DNA from: JAPHTQ01 sp050287105
Lineage (GTDB): Bacteria > Pseudomonadota > Gammaproteobacteria > Thiohalomonadales > Thiohalomonadaceae
NCBI GenBank assembly: GCA_050287105.1
Contig: JBNKBG010000046.1
Span: 1-20,828 of the forward strand
DNA length: 20,828 nt
Reading direction: 5' to 3'
Each line of letters opens with the position of its first letter. Position 1 is the first letter of the stretch. Positions 1 to 8,572 of this stretch are shown piece after piece. A program made the position numbers and the translations under genes. The notes under the pieces are model-generated. The model was given only the letters and a program-made list of their open reading frames with translations. It searched no databases and had not been told where the DNA came from.

Positions 1-206
1 GTGGCGGCAGCCTGCGTCTGGGTAACGGTCTGTGGAAAGGCGGTGATGTCGCGCTGATTGACGGTTTGATGGTTAACGGTTCCGCCCGTCTGGTGGGGAT
101 CACCGCCTCGGTGGTGCGGCATGTCCAGACCGGCTACCTCTATCACTATGCCTTCGCCATGATTATCGGCCTGCTGGCAATGTTCGGCCTGTTTGTGGTC
201 ATTTGA
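1..206 (+). CDS. nuoL: NADH-quinone oxidoreductase subunit L, C-terminal end (partial)
   Basis: The reading frame is open from the window edge (first full codon at 3) to a TGA at 204-206, giving about 67 residues. The sequence has the look of a NuoL tail: a glycine-rich stretch (GLWKGGDVALIDGLMVNG), then TGYLYHYAF and a final hydrophobic helix (MIIGLLAMFGLFVVI). In the family NuoL is an antiporter-like proton-translocating membrane subunit of complex I, with a long lateral helix near its C-terminus. The position directly before nuoM and nuoN supports the call. Most of the gene lies upstream of the window, so the key charged residues cannot be inspected. Confidence 0.93.
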   Translation, partial: GGSLRLGNGLWKGGDVALIDGLMVNGSARLVGITASVVRHVQTGYLYHYAFAMIIGLLAMFGLFVVI

Positions 207-238
207 GATTAAGAAGAAACTAAACAAGGGTAGGGTGC

Positions 239-1777
239 ATGTTTGCTGATTTGCCACTGCTGAGTCTGGTCATCTGGACGCCGATTATCGGCGGCCTGCT
301 GGTGATGTTGATTGGAAGCGGACGTACCGGTCTCGAGGCCAAGGTGCTGTCGCTGCTGGTCGCGTTGTTGACCTTCATCATCTCCATTCCGCTCTACACC
401 GGTTTTGACACCGCGACCTACCAGATGCAGTTCACCGAACTGGCGCCCTGGATTGAGAGCTTCCAGATCAACTACTCCCTGGGTGTCGACGGTATCTCCA
501 TGCCGCTGATCCTGCTCACCACCTTCATGACCGTGATCGTGGTGATCGCCGGCTGGGAGGTGATCAAGAACAAGCCCGCCCAGTACATGGCCGCCTTCCT
601 GATCATGGAAGGTCTGATGATCGGAGTCTTTGCCGCGCTCGACGCCATGCTGTTCTATGTCTTCTGGGAAGCGATGCTGATCCCGATGTTTATCGTGATC
701 GGTGTCTGGGGTGGCGACAACCGGGTCTATGCTACCCTCAAGTTCTTCCTCTACACCTTCTTCGGTTCCGTATTCATGCTGGTTGCGCTGCTGTGGCTCT
801 ACTTCCACACCGGTAGCTTCTCCATCCTTGATTACCATGCGGCCAGGATCGCGGCCAATCCGCAGATCTGGATCTTCCTTGCCTTCCTTATCGCTTTTGC
901 GGTGAAGGTGCCGATGTGGCCGGTACACACCTGGTTGCCGGACGCCCACGTTCAGGCACCCACCGGCGGTTCGGTGATCCTGGCGGCAATTATGCTGAAG
1001 CTGGGCGCCTACGGCTTCGTCCGCTTCTCCCTGCCCATCGTGCCCGATGCCAGCCACGCCCTTGACTGGCTGATGATCGCCCTGTCGCTGATCGCGGTGG
1101 TCTATATCGGTTTCGTGGCGCTGGTGCAGCAGGACATGAAAAAGCTCATCGCCTACTCATCCATTTCGCACATGGGTTTCGTTACCCTCGGCTTCTTTAT
1201 CGCCTGGCGCATCGCTGAGGCGCATAACGGTAGCTACAACGGTGCCGCCATGGGCATGGAGGGTGGTCTGGTGCAGATGATCTCCCACGGTTTCGTCTCC
1301 GGTGCAATGTTCCTTTGCGTCGGCGTGATGTATGACCGTCTGCACTCACGCCAGATCAACGATTACGGTGGCGTGGTGCACTCGATGCCCAAGTTCGCCG
1401 GTTTCATGGTCTTCTTCGCCATGGCCAACGCCGGCCTGCCGGGTACCGCAGGCTTCGTCGGCGAGTTCATGGTTATCCTGAGCGCCTTCAAGGCCAACTT
1501 CTGGCTCGCTTTCACCGCTGCGATTACCCTGATCGTCGGTGCTGCCTACACCCTGTGGATGGTCAAGCGGGTGATCTACGGTGAGGTGCGCAACGATAAG
1601 GTGGCCGCCCTGAGCGATATCAACTCCCGTGAGTTCCTCTTCCTCGCAATCCTCGCCCTGAGCGTGTTGCTGCTGGGTCTGTGGCCCGCACCGCTGCTGG
1701 AAGTGATGGATGCGACGGTACAACATCTGCTGGCGCATATCGGTGTTTCCAAACTGCCGATCAGCGGCGCTATTTAA
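239..1777 (+). CDS. nuoM: NADH-quinone oxidoreductase subunit M
   Basis: Encodes a 512-residue polytopic inner-membrane protein, the usual NuoM length. It is one of the three antiporter-like subunits that pump protons in complex I. The TM5 glutamate is at residue 144 (FYVFWEAMLIPM), the same number as in E. coli. The TM7 lysine is at residue 223 in VKVPMWPVHTWLPDAHVQAP, a signature stretch of this family. The start is ATG 239, preceded by AAGGG (226-230) at an 8-base spacing and lying 32 bases after the nuoL stop. Alternative-frame and antisense ORFs in this region are shadows. The gene appears intact. Confidence 0.98.
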   Translation: MFADLPLLSLVIWTPIIGGLLVMLIGSGRTGLEAKVLSLLVALLTFIISIPLYTGFDTATYQMQFTELAPWIESFQINYSLGVDGISMPLILLTTFMTVIVVIAGWEVIKNKPAQYMAAFLIMEGLMIGVFAALDAMLFYVFWEAMLIPMFIVIGVWGGDNRVYATLKFFLYTFFGSVFMLVALLWLYFHTGSFSILDYHAARIAANPQIWIFLAFLIAFAVKVPMWPVHTWLPDAHVQAPTGGSVILAAIMLKLGAYGFVRFSLPIVPDASHALDWLMIALSLIAVVYIGFVALVQQDMKKLIAYSSISHMGFVTLGFFIAWRIAEAHNGSYNGAAMGMEGGLVQMISHGFVSGAMFLCVGVMYDRLHSRQINDYGGVVHSMPKFAGFMVFFAMANAGLPGTAGFVGEFMVILSAFKANFWLAFTAAITLIVGAAYTLWMVKRVIYGEVRNDKVAALSDINSREFLFLAILALSVLLLGLWPAPLLEVMDATVQHLLAHIGVSKLPISGAI

Positions 1778-1792
1778 CGGAGTTTCGCAAGA

Positions 1793-3232
1793 ATGTATTT
1801 CGACATGCCCAACTTCCTGCCTGCACTGCCCGAGATGTTTGTTCTCGGCATGGCTTCGCTGATCATGATTCTCGACCTATACCTGAGCGAGAAGAATCGG
1901 GTGGTGACCTACCTGCTGAGTCAGGCCACTCTGGTGATCGCCTTTATCCTCAGCCTGTCGCTCTATAGCACCACCCGCGAACTGACCTTTAGCGATACCT
2001 TTGTCCTCGATCCGATGGCCGGGGTATTGAAGATGAGCGTCTATATCGCCGTCTTCACCGTATTCCTCTACTGCAACAGCTATCTGCGTGAGCGTGGCAT
2101 GTATCGCGGTGAGTTCTTCGTCCTGGCCCTGTTCGGCGTGCTGGGGATGATGGTGATGATCTCGGCCCATAGCCTGCTCACCATCTATCTGGGTCTGGAG
2201 CTGATGTCGCTCTCCCTCTACGCGATGGTGGCGATGCAGCGTGACAACCGCATTGCGGCGGAGGCGGCGATGAAGTACTTCGTCCTCGGTGCCATGGCCT
2301 CAGCGATGCTGCTCTACGGTATGTCGATGCTCTATGGCGTTACCGGCACCCTGGATCTGGGAGACATGAGTCGCGCCGTAGCGAGTGGGAACAACGATAA
2401 AACCTTGCTGGCCTTCGGTCTGGTGTTCCTGCTGGTGGGGGTTGCCTTCAAACTGGGTGCGGTGCCGTTCCACATGTGGGTACCCGACGTCTATCACGGT
2501 GCACCGACGGTGGTGACTCAATACCTGAGCACCGCACCGAAGCTGGCGGCCTTTGCCATGCTGATGCGTCTGATGGTCGACGGGCTATCCAACCTGCAGG
2601 TGCAGTGGCACGATATCCTGGTGCTACTGGCGGTACTCTCCATCGGTGTGGGTAATGTGGTCGCCATCGCCCAAAGCAACATCAAACGGATGCTTGCCTA
2701 TTCCGGTATCTCCCATGCGGGCTTCCTGCTGCTCGGTGTCATTGCCGGAACCCAGCAGGGCTATGCCGCCGGTATGTTCTACGCCATTACCTACGTGGTC
2801 ATGGGGCTGGGTGGCTTTGGTATGGTGATCCTGATGAGCCGTGCCGGTTTTGAGGCCGACTCCCTGGATGACTACAAGGGGCTGAACCAGCGCAATCCCT
2901 GGTTTGCCCTGATGATGATGTTCATCATGCTCTCTATGGCCGGGGTGCCGCCGTTTGTCGGTTTCTGGGCCAAGCTGAGTGTGCTGCAGGCGGTGGTCGA
3001 TGCCCAGCAGACCTGGTTGGCGATTCTGGCGGTGGTCTTCTCGGTGATTGGTGCCTTCTTCTACCTGCGCGTGATCAAGCTGATGTATTTCGACAGCCCG
3101 CAGGATGAGAGCTCATTCCGTCCTCTGCCCAATGTGGCTGCGGTACTCAGCGCCAACGCGCTGGCAATTCTCTGGTTGGGGGCCTTCCCCGGTCCCCTGA
3201 TGGCGCTCTGCCGTCAGGCCCTTGGGGTCTAG
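1793..3232 (+). CDS. nuoN: NADH-quinone oxidoreductase subunit N
   Basis: A 479-residue multi-helix membrane protein that begins MYFDMPNFLPALPEMFVLG, typical of NuoN. It carries the antiporter-like core motif with a lysine before a pore helix (FKLGAVPFHMWVPDVYHGAP) and a conserved membrane glutamate in YLGLELMSLSLYAMVA. It is the third antiporter-like proton channel of complex I. ATG 1793 is chosen because GGAG lies just upstream (from 1779) and because family members have a few residues before the MPNFLP-like block; ATG 1805 is a possible alternative. It follows nuoM by 15 bases, is the last nuo gene, and is followed by a strong terminator. Confidence 0.98.
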   Translation: MYFDMPNFLPALPEMFVLGMASLIMILDLYLSEKNRVVTYLLSQATLVIAFILSLSLYSTTRELTFSDTFVLDPMAGVLKMSVYIAVFTVFLYCNSYLRERGMYRGEFFVLALFGVLGMMVMISAHSLLTIYLGLELMSLSLYAMVAMQRDNRIAAEAAMKYFVLGAMASAMLLYGMSMLYGVTGTLDLGDMSRAVASGNNDKTLLAFGLVFLLVGVAFKLGAVPFHMWVPDVYHGAPTVVTQYLSTAPKLAAFAMLMRLMVDGLSNLQVQWHDILVLLAVLSIGVGNVVAIAQSNIKRMLAYSGISHAGFLLLGVIAGTQQGYAAGMFYAITYVVMGLGGFGMVILMSRAGFEADSLDDYKGLNQRNPWFALMMMFIMLSMAGVPPFVGFWAKLSVLQAVVDAQQTWLAILAVVFSVIGAFFYLRVIKLMYFDSPQDESSFRPLPNVAAVLSANALAILWLGAFPGPLMALCRQALGV

Positions 3233-3274
3233 GCGCGGCGTTTTGCCCTCCTGCCCGAATATGTTTTAATGTGG

Positions 3275-3303
3275 CGCCCCGGCCTGGCCGGGGCGTTTTG
3301 TTT
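3275..3303 (+). terminator. Rho-independent terminator after nuoN
   Basis: Two 10-base arms (CGCCCCGGCC at 3275-3284 and its exact complement at 3286-3295) are separated by one T, so the folded stem is about 8 G:C-rich pairs with a small loop. TTTTGTTT follows directly. This would end the nuo operon about 40 bases after nuoN. Confidence 0.85.
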
Positions 3304-3320
3304 CATATTGGAGTTACAGC

Positions 3321-3638
3321 ATGACCGCGGTACAGACTGGCTGGCTGATCATCGCCATCGCCTTCATCAGCGCCAACCTGCCCTGGCTGAGTGAGCGCAT
3401 CTTCTTCGTTGCCCGTCCCGCCGACGGCCACAAGCGCGCCTGGTGGCGCTGGCTGGAGTGGCTGGTGCTCTATTTTGTCGCCGGTGCGATCACCCTGGGG
3501 ATGGAGAAGAAGCTCAACGGTGAGATCTATTCCCAGGACTGGGAGTTCTATGCGGTGACCCTCTGTCTGTTTCTGGTCTTTGCACTGCCCGGGTTTATCT
3601 ACCGTCACGACCTGCGGCAGCACCTGCAAAAACGTTAA
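3321..3638 (+). CDS. DUF2818 family small membrane protein
   Basis: A 105-residue protein with hydrophobic segments at about 7-22 (WLIIAIAFISANLPWL), 45-59 (WLVLYFVAGAITLGM) and 79-94 (AVTLCLFLVFALPGFI). The end is basic. The conserved feature is a charged stretch with a QDWEFYAVT motif, which I recognise from the DUF2818 family often found just after nuoN in Proteobacteria. Its biochemical role is not known; a link to complex I is inferred only from this recurrent position. ATG 3321 has GGAG at 3310-3313. The gene sits after the nuoN terminator, so it would depend on readthrough or a promoter I cannot identify. Confidence 0.85.
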   Translation: MTAVQTGWLIIAIAFISANLPWLSERIFFVARPADGHKRAWWRWLEWLVLYFVAGAITLGMEKKLNGEIYSQDWEFYAVTLCLFLVFALPGFIYRHDLRQHLQKR

Positions 3639-3651
3639 TTTCCCCGCAGGC

Positions 3652-3680
3652 TTGCGCCGCCCTTACCGCTTCTGTAGTAT
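3652..3680 (+). promoter_or_regulatory. Sigma-70 promoter of the tRNA-fMet gene
   Basis: TTGCGC (3652-3657) and TAGTAT (3675-3680) are separated by exactly 17 bases. The -10 is followed by a G+C-rich discriminator (ACGCGCC from 3681), as is usual for stable-RNA promoters under stringent control. The predicted start, about 3687, lies only a few bases before the mature tRNA. Stringent control is inferred from the discriminator. Confidence 0.7.
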
Positions 3681-3693
3681 ACGCGCCATCGAT

Positions 3694-3770
<77 letters not shown>

Positions 3771-3817
3771 CATTTATCAGACGGGCAGATTCAAGGCTGC
3801 CTGCCTGAGCGCATGAG

Positions 3818-3841
3818 GCCCCGAATTCGGGGCTTTTTGTT
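3818..3841 (+). terminator. Rho-independent terminator after tRNA-fMet
   Basis: A perfect 16-base palindrome (GCCCCGAA/TTCGGGGC, 3818-3833) is followed by TTTTTGTT. It separates the tRNA transcript from the rimP promoter about 12 bases further on. Partial readthrough would join the two, as in E. coli. Confidence 0.85.
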
Positions 3842-3852
3842 AGGTGGGACGG

Positions 3853-3881
3853 GTGACGGGCGTGGCCAAAGGCGCTATAAT
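3853..3881 (+). promoter_or_regulatory. Sigma-70 promoter of the rimP-nusA-infB operon
   Basis: A consensus TATAAT (3876-3881) lies 17 bases after GTGACG (3853-3858), which matches four of six -35 bases. A G+C-rich discriminator (CCCGCGCC) follows, suggesting growth-rate or stringent control. The transcript would start near 3888, before the leader hairpin. Confidence 0.75.
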
Positions 3882-3906
3882 CCCGCGCCATAAGTGATGT
3901 AAGAAG

Positions 3907-3928
3907 ATGGGCCTTGGGCCCATTTTTT
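3907..3928 (+). terminator. Attenuator-like hairpin in the rimP leader
   Basis: ATGGGCC (3907-3913), a TTG loop and the exact complement GGCCCAT (3917-3923) form a 7-bp stem running straight into TTTTT (3924-3928). It lies about 20 bases after the predicted transcript start and 15 bases before the rimP ATG. The form is that of an intrinsic terminator, so it probably attenuates operon entry. Control by NusA is an inference. Confidence 0.65.
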
Positions 3929-3943
3929 GTTTCCGGAGAAAAG

Positions 3944-4402
3944 ATGGCTCAGGCAAGTGCGCAGTTGCAGGCGATCATCGAGCCCGCGGTTACCGCGCTG
4001 GGTTTTGAGTTGGTCGGAATCGAGCACCTGTCTCAGGGCAGGCATTCGGTATTGCGGATCTATATCGACCATGAGGATGGTATCGGTGTTGAGCACTGTG
4101 CCGAGGTCAGTCATCAGGTCAGTGCGGTGCTGGATGTGGAAGATCCGATCACGGGTGAGTACACCCTGGAGGTCTCTTCGCCAGGACTCGATCGGCCGCT
4201 TTTCACCGAGGCGCATTTTCGCCGTTACGCTGGTTCGCTGGTGGACCTCCGTTTGCGGACCCCGCTGGAAGGGCGACGTCGGTTTAAGGGTCGGATGCAC
4301 GCTGTGAGTGACGGCAAGGTTTTGATTGAAGTGGACGGGGTTGAGTACGCAGTACCGCTGGATGGGATAGAGAAGGCGAACCTGGTCCACGAATGGAAGT
4401 AA
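3944..4402 (+). CDS. rimP: Ribosome maturation factor RimP
   Basis: A 152-residue protein (E. coli: 150) needed for assembly of the 30S subunit. It shows the family block EVSSPGLDRPL followed by an FRRYAG region, and a C-terminal beta-rich part (KVLIEVDGVEYAVPLDGIEKANLVHEWK) that matches the SH3-like domain. The frame stays open upstream to a TTG at 3914, but ATG 3944 is the right start: GGAG lies at 3935-3938 with a 5-base gap, and the upstream TTG sits inside the leader hairpin. It is the first protein gene of the operon, 75 bases before nusA. Confidence 0.95.
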   Translation: MAQASAQLQAIIEPAVTALGFELVGIEHLSQGRHSVLRIYIDHEDGIGVEHCAEVSHQVSAVLDVEDPITGEYTLEVSSPGLDRPLFTEAHFRRYAGSLVDLRLRTPLEGRRRFKGRMHAVSDGKVLIEVDGVEYAVPLDGIEKANLVHEWK

Positions 4403-4448
4403 TCGTCTGACGATTACACATACGAGATAGGATCCCGTTTTGGGATTC
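4400..4448 (+). other. Two small hairpins between rimP and nusA
   Basis: An 8-base inverted repeat (TAATCGTC/GACGATTA, 4400-4407 and 4409-4416, one central T) overlaps the rimP stop codon. A second stem (GGATCCC with GGGATTC, 4430-4436 and 4442-4448, one G:U) follows. Neither has a T-run, so they are not terminators. They may be processing sites or may tune nusA translation; this is inference. Confidence 0.45.
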
Positions 4449-4477
4449 ATGTTGAAGGGCAGTTTAGAGGCTGTTTT

Positions 4478-5983
4478 ATGAACAAAGAGATCCTGCTGGT
4501 TGTTGATGCAGTTTCCAACGAGAAAGGCGTTGATAAAGAGATTATCTTCGAGGCAATGGAGATAGCTCTGGCCACCGCCACCAAAAAGAAGCACGGTGGT
4601 GAGGTTGATATCCGCGTCCAGATCGATCGCGAAACCGGCGATTACGAAACCTTCCGTCGTTGGGAAGTCATTGATGACAGCGAGACCCAACAACTGGAAC
4701 ACCCCGAGCGCCAGATCACCCTGAGCGCCGCACAGATCGACGAGCCGGAGATTCAGCCGGGTGAATTTGTCGAAGATGATACCGAATCGGTTGAGTTTGG
4801 TCGTATTGCTGCACAGACCGCCAAGCAGGTCATCGTGCAGAAGGTGCGCGAGGCAGAACGTGCCCAGGTGGTCGAAGCTTATAGAGGTCGTATCGGTGAG
4901 CTGATTAATGGTGTGGTCAAGCGTATCGACCGCGGTAATGTGATCCTCGATCTGGGCAATAACATCGAAGCCCTGATCTCGCGTGACCAGATGATCCCGC
5001 GTGAGCCGGTGCGTCCTGGCGACCGCTTACGTGGCTATCTTTTTGATGTTCGCTCCGAACCGCGTGGTCCGCAGCTGTTCGTCAGCCGCACCAGTCCTGA
5101 ATTCCTCATTGAACTGTTCAAGCTTGAAGTCCCTGAGGTCGCCGACAGTCTCATCGACATCATGGGTGCTGCCCGTGATCCGGGTCTGCGTGCCAAGATT
5201 GCGGTGCGTTCCAACGATCAGCGTATTGATCCTGTAGGCGCCTGCGTCGGTATGCGTGGTTCACGTGTGCAGTCAGTGACCAATGAGGTCAACGGCGAGC
5301 GTGTCGACATCGTATTGTGGAATGACAACCCGGCTCAGTTCGTGATTAATGCAATGGCTCCGGCTGAAGTGCAATCCATCGTGGTTGATGAAGATTCAGG
5401 CAGCATGGATATCGCGGTCGACGAAGAGCAACTCTCCCAGGCCATCGGTCGCGGCGGTCAGAACGTACGTCTTGCCAGTGAATTGACTGGTTGGGAACTG
5501 AACGTTATGACCGAAGCGCAGGCAGAGGAAAAGAGCGAATCGGAAATCAAGGCACTGGTAAGCCTGTTCCACGAAAAGCTGAATGTGGACGAAGAGGTCG
5601 CCGGTATTCTGGTGCAGGAAGGTTTCTCCAGTGTTGAGGAGATCGCCTATGTGCCTGAAGCAGAAATGCTGGAAATTGAAGAGTTCGACGAAACCATCGT
5701 CAAAGAGCTTCGCGCGCGTGCCAAAGATATTCTGGTGACAGAAGAGATTAGCAACGAAGAGCACGGTGGTGCCGAACCGGAGCAGAGTCTTCTGGAAATG
5801 GAAGGGATGGATTCGGAGCTGGCCGAAGCGCTGGCAAAGATCGGCGTCACGACCATGGATGAACTGGCCGAGCAGGCTGTTGACGACCTGATGGAACTTG
5901 ATGGTATGGATGAAGAGCGTGCCGCGAAGTTGATTATGACAGCGCGTGCCCCCTGGTTTGCAGACGAGCAGGAAGAAGGCTGA
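4478..5983 (+). CDS. nusA: Transcription termination/antitermination factor NusA
   Basis: A 501-residue protein (E. coli: 495) that binds RNA polymerase and controls pausing, termination and antitermination. Domains in order: an N-terminal polymerase-binding domain (about 1-125), an S1 domain (about 135-200), KH1 with GMRG at 258-261, KH2 with GRGG at 324-327, and two acidic C-terminal helix-hairpin-helix repeats (about 360-425 and 435-495, the second with LLEMEGMDSELAEALAKIGV). Two C-terminal repeats are typical of gammaproteobacteria. ATG 4478 has AGAGG (4466-4470) at a 7-base spacing. In E. coli NusA represses its own operon; the leader hairpin before rimP is compatible with that. Confidence 0.98.
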   Translation: MNKEILLVVDAVSNEKGVDKEIIFEAMEIALATATKKKHGGEVDIRVQIDRETGDYETFRRWEVIDDSETQQLEHPERQITLSAAQIDEPEIQPGEFVEDDTESVEFGRIAAQTAKQVIVQKVREAERAQVVEAYRGRIGELINGVVKRIDRGNVILDLGNNIEALISRDQMIPREPVRPGDRLRGYLFDVRSEPRGPQLFVSRTSPEFLIELFKLEVPEVADSLIDIMGAARDPGLRAKIAVRSNDQRIDPVGACVGMRGSRVQSVTNEVNGERVDIVLWNDNPAQFVINAMAPAEVQSIVVDEDSGSMDIAVDEEQLSQAIGRGGQNVRLASELTGWELNVMTEAQAEEKSESEIKALVSLFHEKLNVDEEVAGILVQEGFSSVEEIAYVPEAEMLEIEEFDETIVKELRARAKDILVTEEISNEEHGGAEPEQSLLEMEGMDSELAEALAKIGVTTMDELAEQAVDDLMELDGMDEERAAKLIMTARAPWFADEQEEG

Positions 5984-6003
5984 AGGGCAGGAGTACAGGT
6001 TAA

Positions 6004-8544
6004 ATGTCAGAGGTTACCGTCACACAATTTGCTGAGACGATTGGGGTTCCGGTCGATCGACTGCTTGGGCAGTTGAAAGATGCTGGTATCGGTTCGAGAA
6101 AGGCAGATGACATCATCAGCGACGATGAGAAAGTCACGCTGCTTAATTTTCTACGTCAAAAGCACGGTACCGAAGGTAAAGAGGCCGAGACCGACGCAGG
6201 GCCGAAGAAGATCACCCTTAAGCGCCGTACCACCAGCGAACTGAAAGTCGGTGGTTCCAGCGTTAGCAAGGGCAAAACCGTAACCGTCGAGGTGCGCAAA
6301 AAACGCACCTACGTCAAGCGCAGCCTGGTTGAGGCGGAAGAAGATAAGCGTATTGACGGCGAAGTGGCGCAGCGCCTGGAGCAACAACTCGAGGTCGAAG
6401 CGAAGCAGCGTGCTGAGCAGGAGGCGAAACGCAAGGCTGAAGAAGCTGAAGCCAAGCGTCTAGCTGAAGAAGAGGAGGCCAAGCGTAAAGCCGCCGAGGC
6501 AGAGGCTGCGAGTCAGCCGGTGGCGGAAGTTGTCGCTACGCCCCCTGTAGAGGACAAGCCTGCCAAGAGTGAGCCGCGCAAACGTGCTGCGGAACCCGAG
6601 AAAGCGAAAGTCGCTGATAAGAAGCCGCGTGGCAAGGGTCGTCGTGGCCGTTCAGGTGATGGCGAGGGTGAACTGCACATCGCTTCCGACAAGACCGGCC
6701 GTCGCAAGAAGAAGGGTGGTGGTCGTGCTGCCAAGGCCGTGGTGAGTAGTAGCGGTGGTAAGCACGCCTTTGAAATGCCTACCGGGCCGGTGGTGCGTGA
6801 GGTTTCCATTCCTGAGACGATCACTGTCGGTGAACTGTCGCAGAAGATGTCGATCAAGGCCGCAGAGGTGATCAAGGCAATGATGGGGATGGGCACCATG
6901 GTGACCATCAATCAGGTCCTGGATCAGGAGACTGCGGCTATCGTGGTCGAAGAGCTGGGTCACACCCCGGTGCTGTTGAAGGAAAATGCCCTGGAAGAAG
7001 AGATCATTCAGGGTACCGTCACCGACGGTGACGAAGTGAGTCGTGCTCCAGTGGTTACCATCATGGGCCACGTTGACCACGGTAAAACCTCACTTCTTGA
7101 TTACATACGTCGTACCCGTGTCGCTTCTGGTGAGGCGGGTGGTATTACCCAGCATATCGGCGCCTATCACGTCGAAACCGCTCGCGGCATGATTACCTTC
7201 CTGGATACTCCCGGTCACGCCGCGTTTACCGCAATGCGCGCACGCGGTGCGGAGCTGACTGACCTGGTTGTACTGGTGGTGGCTGCCGATGATGGCGTGA
7301 TGCCGCAGACCAAAGAGGCGATTCAGCATGCCCGCGCCGCTGGTGTGCCACTGATTATCGCGGTCAACAAGATCGACAAGGAAGAGGCCGATCCGGATCG
7401 GGTCAAGAACGAACTCGCCCAGGAAGAGGTTATCCCTGAGGATTGGGGCGGCGACACCATGTTTGTCCACGTCTCCGCCAAAACAGGTGCCGGTGTCGAT
7501 GAATTACTCGAGGGTATTCTGCTCCAGGCCGAGGTGTTGGAGTTGAAGGCAGTTGCCGATGGTCCGGCCAGCGGTATTGTCATTGAATCACGTCTCGATA
7601 AAGGTCGCGGTGCGGTCTCTTCCATCCTGGTACAGCGCGGTACCCTGCGTCGTGGCGATATGGTCCTCGCCGGTCATGAATATGGTCGGGTACGCGCCAT
7701 GCTGGATGAAAACGGCAAGCCTATCGATGAGGCCGGTCCTTCCATTCCGGTGGAGATCCTGGGTCTTTCTGGCGTGCCTTCCGCAGGCGACTCTGCGGTG
7801 GTGGTAGCCGATGAGCGCAAGGCGCGTGAAGTGGCGCTGTTCCGCCAGGGCAAGTTCCGTGATGTTAAATTTGCTCGCCAGCAAAAGGCCAAATTGGATG
7901 ACATGTTCACCCAGATGGAAGAGGGGGAGGTCCGCAGTCTCAATATTCTTCTCAAAGCGGACGTGCAGGGCTCGCTGGAGGCGATCTCCGATGCCCTGAC
8001 CAAGCTCTCCACCAGCGAAGTGCGTGTGAAGATCGTCGCTAGTGGTGTCGGCGGTATCAGCGAATCGGATGCCCACCTGGCGGTGGCCTCCAATGCCGTC
8101 GTTATCGGCTTTAATGTGCGTGCCGATGCCGGCGCCAAGCGCATCATTGAAGAGCAGGATGTCGACCTGCACTACTACAGCATCATCTATGAACTCATCG
8201 ACGAGGTGAAGAGCGCCATGACGGGCATGCTCGCACCCGAGTTCAAGGAAGAGATCATCGGTCTGGCAGAAGTACGCGATGTGTTCCGTTCACCGAAGTT
8301 CGGCGCTATCGCTGGCTGTATCGTGGTCGACGGTACGGTCAAGCGTAACAACCCGATCCGTGTACTGCGTGACAACGTGGTGATCTATGAAGGTGAGCTG
8401 GAATCGCTGCGTCGCTTCAAGGACGACGTCAATGAGGTCAAGTCAGGTACCGAATGCGGTATCGGCGTTAAGAACTACAATGACGTCAAAGCCGGTGACC
8501 AGATCGAAGTCTACGAACGGGTACAGGTCAAGCGCACCCTCTAA
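6004..8544 (+). CDS. infB: Translation initiation factor IF-2
   Basis: An 846-residue GTPase that brings fMet-tRNA to the 30S subunit. It has an IF2_N module at 1-50, a long charged Lys/Glu/Ala-rich helical linker (about 105-175), basic Gly/Lys-rich linker stretches (about 200-250) and a second IF2_N module at about 262-320. The G domain shows G1 GHVDHGKT (355-362), G3 DTPGH (401-405), G4 NKID (455-458) and G5 SAK (491-493). The C-terminal domains end in KAGDQIEVYERVQVKRTL. All motifs are intact. ATG 6004 is 20 bases after nusA with AGGAG at 5989-5993. Shorter isoforms from internal starts, known in E. coli, cannot be judged here. Confidence 0.98.
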   Translation: MSEVTVTQFAETIGVPVDRLLGQLKDAGIGSRKADDIISDDEKVTLLNFLRQKHGTEGKEAETDAGPKKITLKRRTTSELKVGGSSVSKGKTVTVEVRKKRTYVKRSLVEAEEDKRIDGEVAQRLEQQLEVEAKQRAEQEAKRKAEEAEAKRLAEEEEAKRKAAEAEAASQPVAEVVATPPVEDKPAKSEPRKRAAEPEKAKVADKKPRGKGRRGRSGDGEGELHIASDKTGRRKKKGGGRAAKAVVSSSGGKHAFEMPTGPVVREVSIPETITVGELSQKMSIKAAEVIKAMMGMGTMVTINQVLDQETAAIVVEELGHTPVLLKENALEEEIIQGTVTDGDEVSRAPVVTIMGHVDHGKTSLLDYIRRTRVASGEAGGITQHIGAYHVETARGMITFLDTPGHAAFTAMRARGAELTDLVVLVVAADDGVMPQTKEAIQHARAAGVPLIIAVNKIDKEEADPDRVKNELAQEEVIPEDWGGDTMFVHVSAKTGAGVDELLEGILLQAEVLELKAVADGPASGIVIESRLDKGRGAVSSILVQRGTLRRGDMVLAGHEYGRVRAMLDENGKPIDEAGPSIPVEILGLSGVPSAGDSAVVVADERKAREVALFRQGKFRDVKFARQQKAKLDDMFTQMEEGEVRSLNILLKADVQGSLEAISDALTKLSTSEVRVKIVASGVGGISESDAHLAVASNAVVIGFNVRADAGAKRIIEEQDVDLHYYSIIYELIDEVKSAMTGMLAPEFKEEIIGLAEVRDVFRSPKFGAIAGCIVVDGTVKRNNPIRVLRDNVVIYEGELESLRRFKDDVNEVKSGTECGIGVKNYNDVKAGDQIEVYERVQVKRTL

Positions 8545-8572
8545 CGGGGCGTGACAGGGGCAAGAACCGGGC

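Noticed and set aside
209..1057. Long antisense ORF (282 codons) opposite nuoM
   Set aside because: Its protein is a His/Asp/Gln/Gly-rich composition typical of the complement of a G+C-rich membrane protein gene; no family resemblance, and nuoM is certain.
3875..4702. Antisense ORF (275 codons) across the rimP leader, rimP and the nusA start
   Set aside because: It runs through a promoter, a leader hairpin and two sure genes on the other strand, and shows no recognisable domain.
6418..6510. Repetitive Lys/Glu/Ala-rich stretch in infB that looked like a DNA repeat
   Set aside because: It is the normal low-complexity helical linker of IF-2, not a mobile or tandem repeat element.
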